Origin: Microlunatus speluncae
GTDB taxonomy: Bacteria; Actinomycetota; Actinomycetes; Propionibacteriales; Propionibacteriaceae
Assembly: GCF_009299835.1 (NCBI RefSeq)
Contig: NZ_VKCZ01000007.1
Span: forward strand, 62,001-126,000
Length of the DNA stretch: 64,000 bases
Direction of reading: 5' to 3'
Translations under genes and position numbers: made by a program
The notes under the pieces: generated by a model
What the model was told of the DNA's origin: nothing
The model's database searches: none
The model's input: only the letters and a program-made list of their open reading frames with translations
In this document: positions 63,953 through 64,000 of the stretch, one piece after another
Layout of the letters: every line of letters begins with the position of its first letter
Numbering within the stretch: the first letter of the stretch is position 1

Positions 63953-64000
63953 CCGGTTCACCGTACGGCGTCCGCCGGCACAGCGTAGATTTTCAGGATG

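Overview
The window is high-GC DNA with long actinobacterial-style operons, frequent GTG starts and 4-base ATGA/GTGA gene overlaps. The SecE-NusG-L11-L1 and L10-L7/L12 genes, HadA/HadB-type dehydratases next to MurB, a DUF3566 protein, two MmyB-type regulators, TreZ and a mycobacterial-type MimABCD/GroEL cluster all point to an actinobacterium. A Propionibacteriales (Microlunatus-like) host is my best guess; that is inference, not proof.

Layout. 0-4.1 kb: sugar ABC permeases, a Gfo/Idh/MocA dehydrogenase and NagA (amino-sugar or sugar-derivative use). 4.2-11.6 kb: small regulator/enzyme pairs (NTF2-like/XRE, hydrolase, DHFR-like, cysteine dioxygenase/LysR) and an alpha-L-rhamnosidase-like glycosidase. 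11.7-13.5 kb: DUF3566 protein, rplL, rplJ and an L10 leader with attenuator. 13.5-22.4 kb: CGNR regulator and hydrolase, secreted NlpC/P60 hydrolase, FAD hydroxylase, secreted lysozyme-like protein, XRE regulator, rnhA, ilvD. 22.4-23.2 kb: a gene-free island packed with inverted repeats. 23.2-27.6 kb: rplA, rplK, nusG, secE, tRNA-Trp, aspartate aminotransferase. 27.9-40.2 kb: phosphotransferase, sigma factor, PEP-mutase-like protein, treZ, murB, hadB, hadA, FadR-type regulator, VOC/DinB proteins with a duplicated DinB fragment, chelatase, rpmG, tRNA-Met, tRNA-Thr. 40.3-45.2 kb: TetR/MFS pair, sugar-acid dehydratase, BadF-type sugar kinase.

45.4-56.7 kb is the metabolic centrepiece: a complete soluble binuclear-iron (propane/phenol-type) monooxygenase cluster. 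In transcription order on the minus strand it holds a small unknown gene, mimA, mimB, mimC, mimD, an amidohydrolase, a DUF59 iron-sulfur assembly protein, a zinc alcohol dehydrogenase and a dedicated GroEL. A divergent GAF-AAA-Fis activator sits beside it, with two matching GTCTCA-N3-TGAGAC palindromes. The monooxygenase would hydroxylate its substrate, the dehydrogenase would oxidise the alcohol, and GroEL would fold the hydroxylase. 56.7-64 kb: methyltransferase, acetyltransferase-like protein, TetR/MFS pair, HIT hydrolase and ketopantoate reductase, separated by repeat-rich spacers.

The feature least explained by ordinary annotation is the set of small palindromic repeats. At least eight types occur, mostly between convergent genes or at gene 3' ends. 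One type lies in frame inside treZ, several supply stop codons, and two types with different arms share the same loop core. They look like mobile or structured elements that shaped this region.
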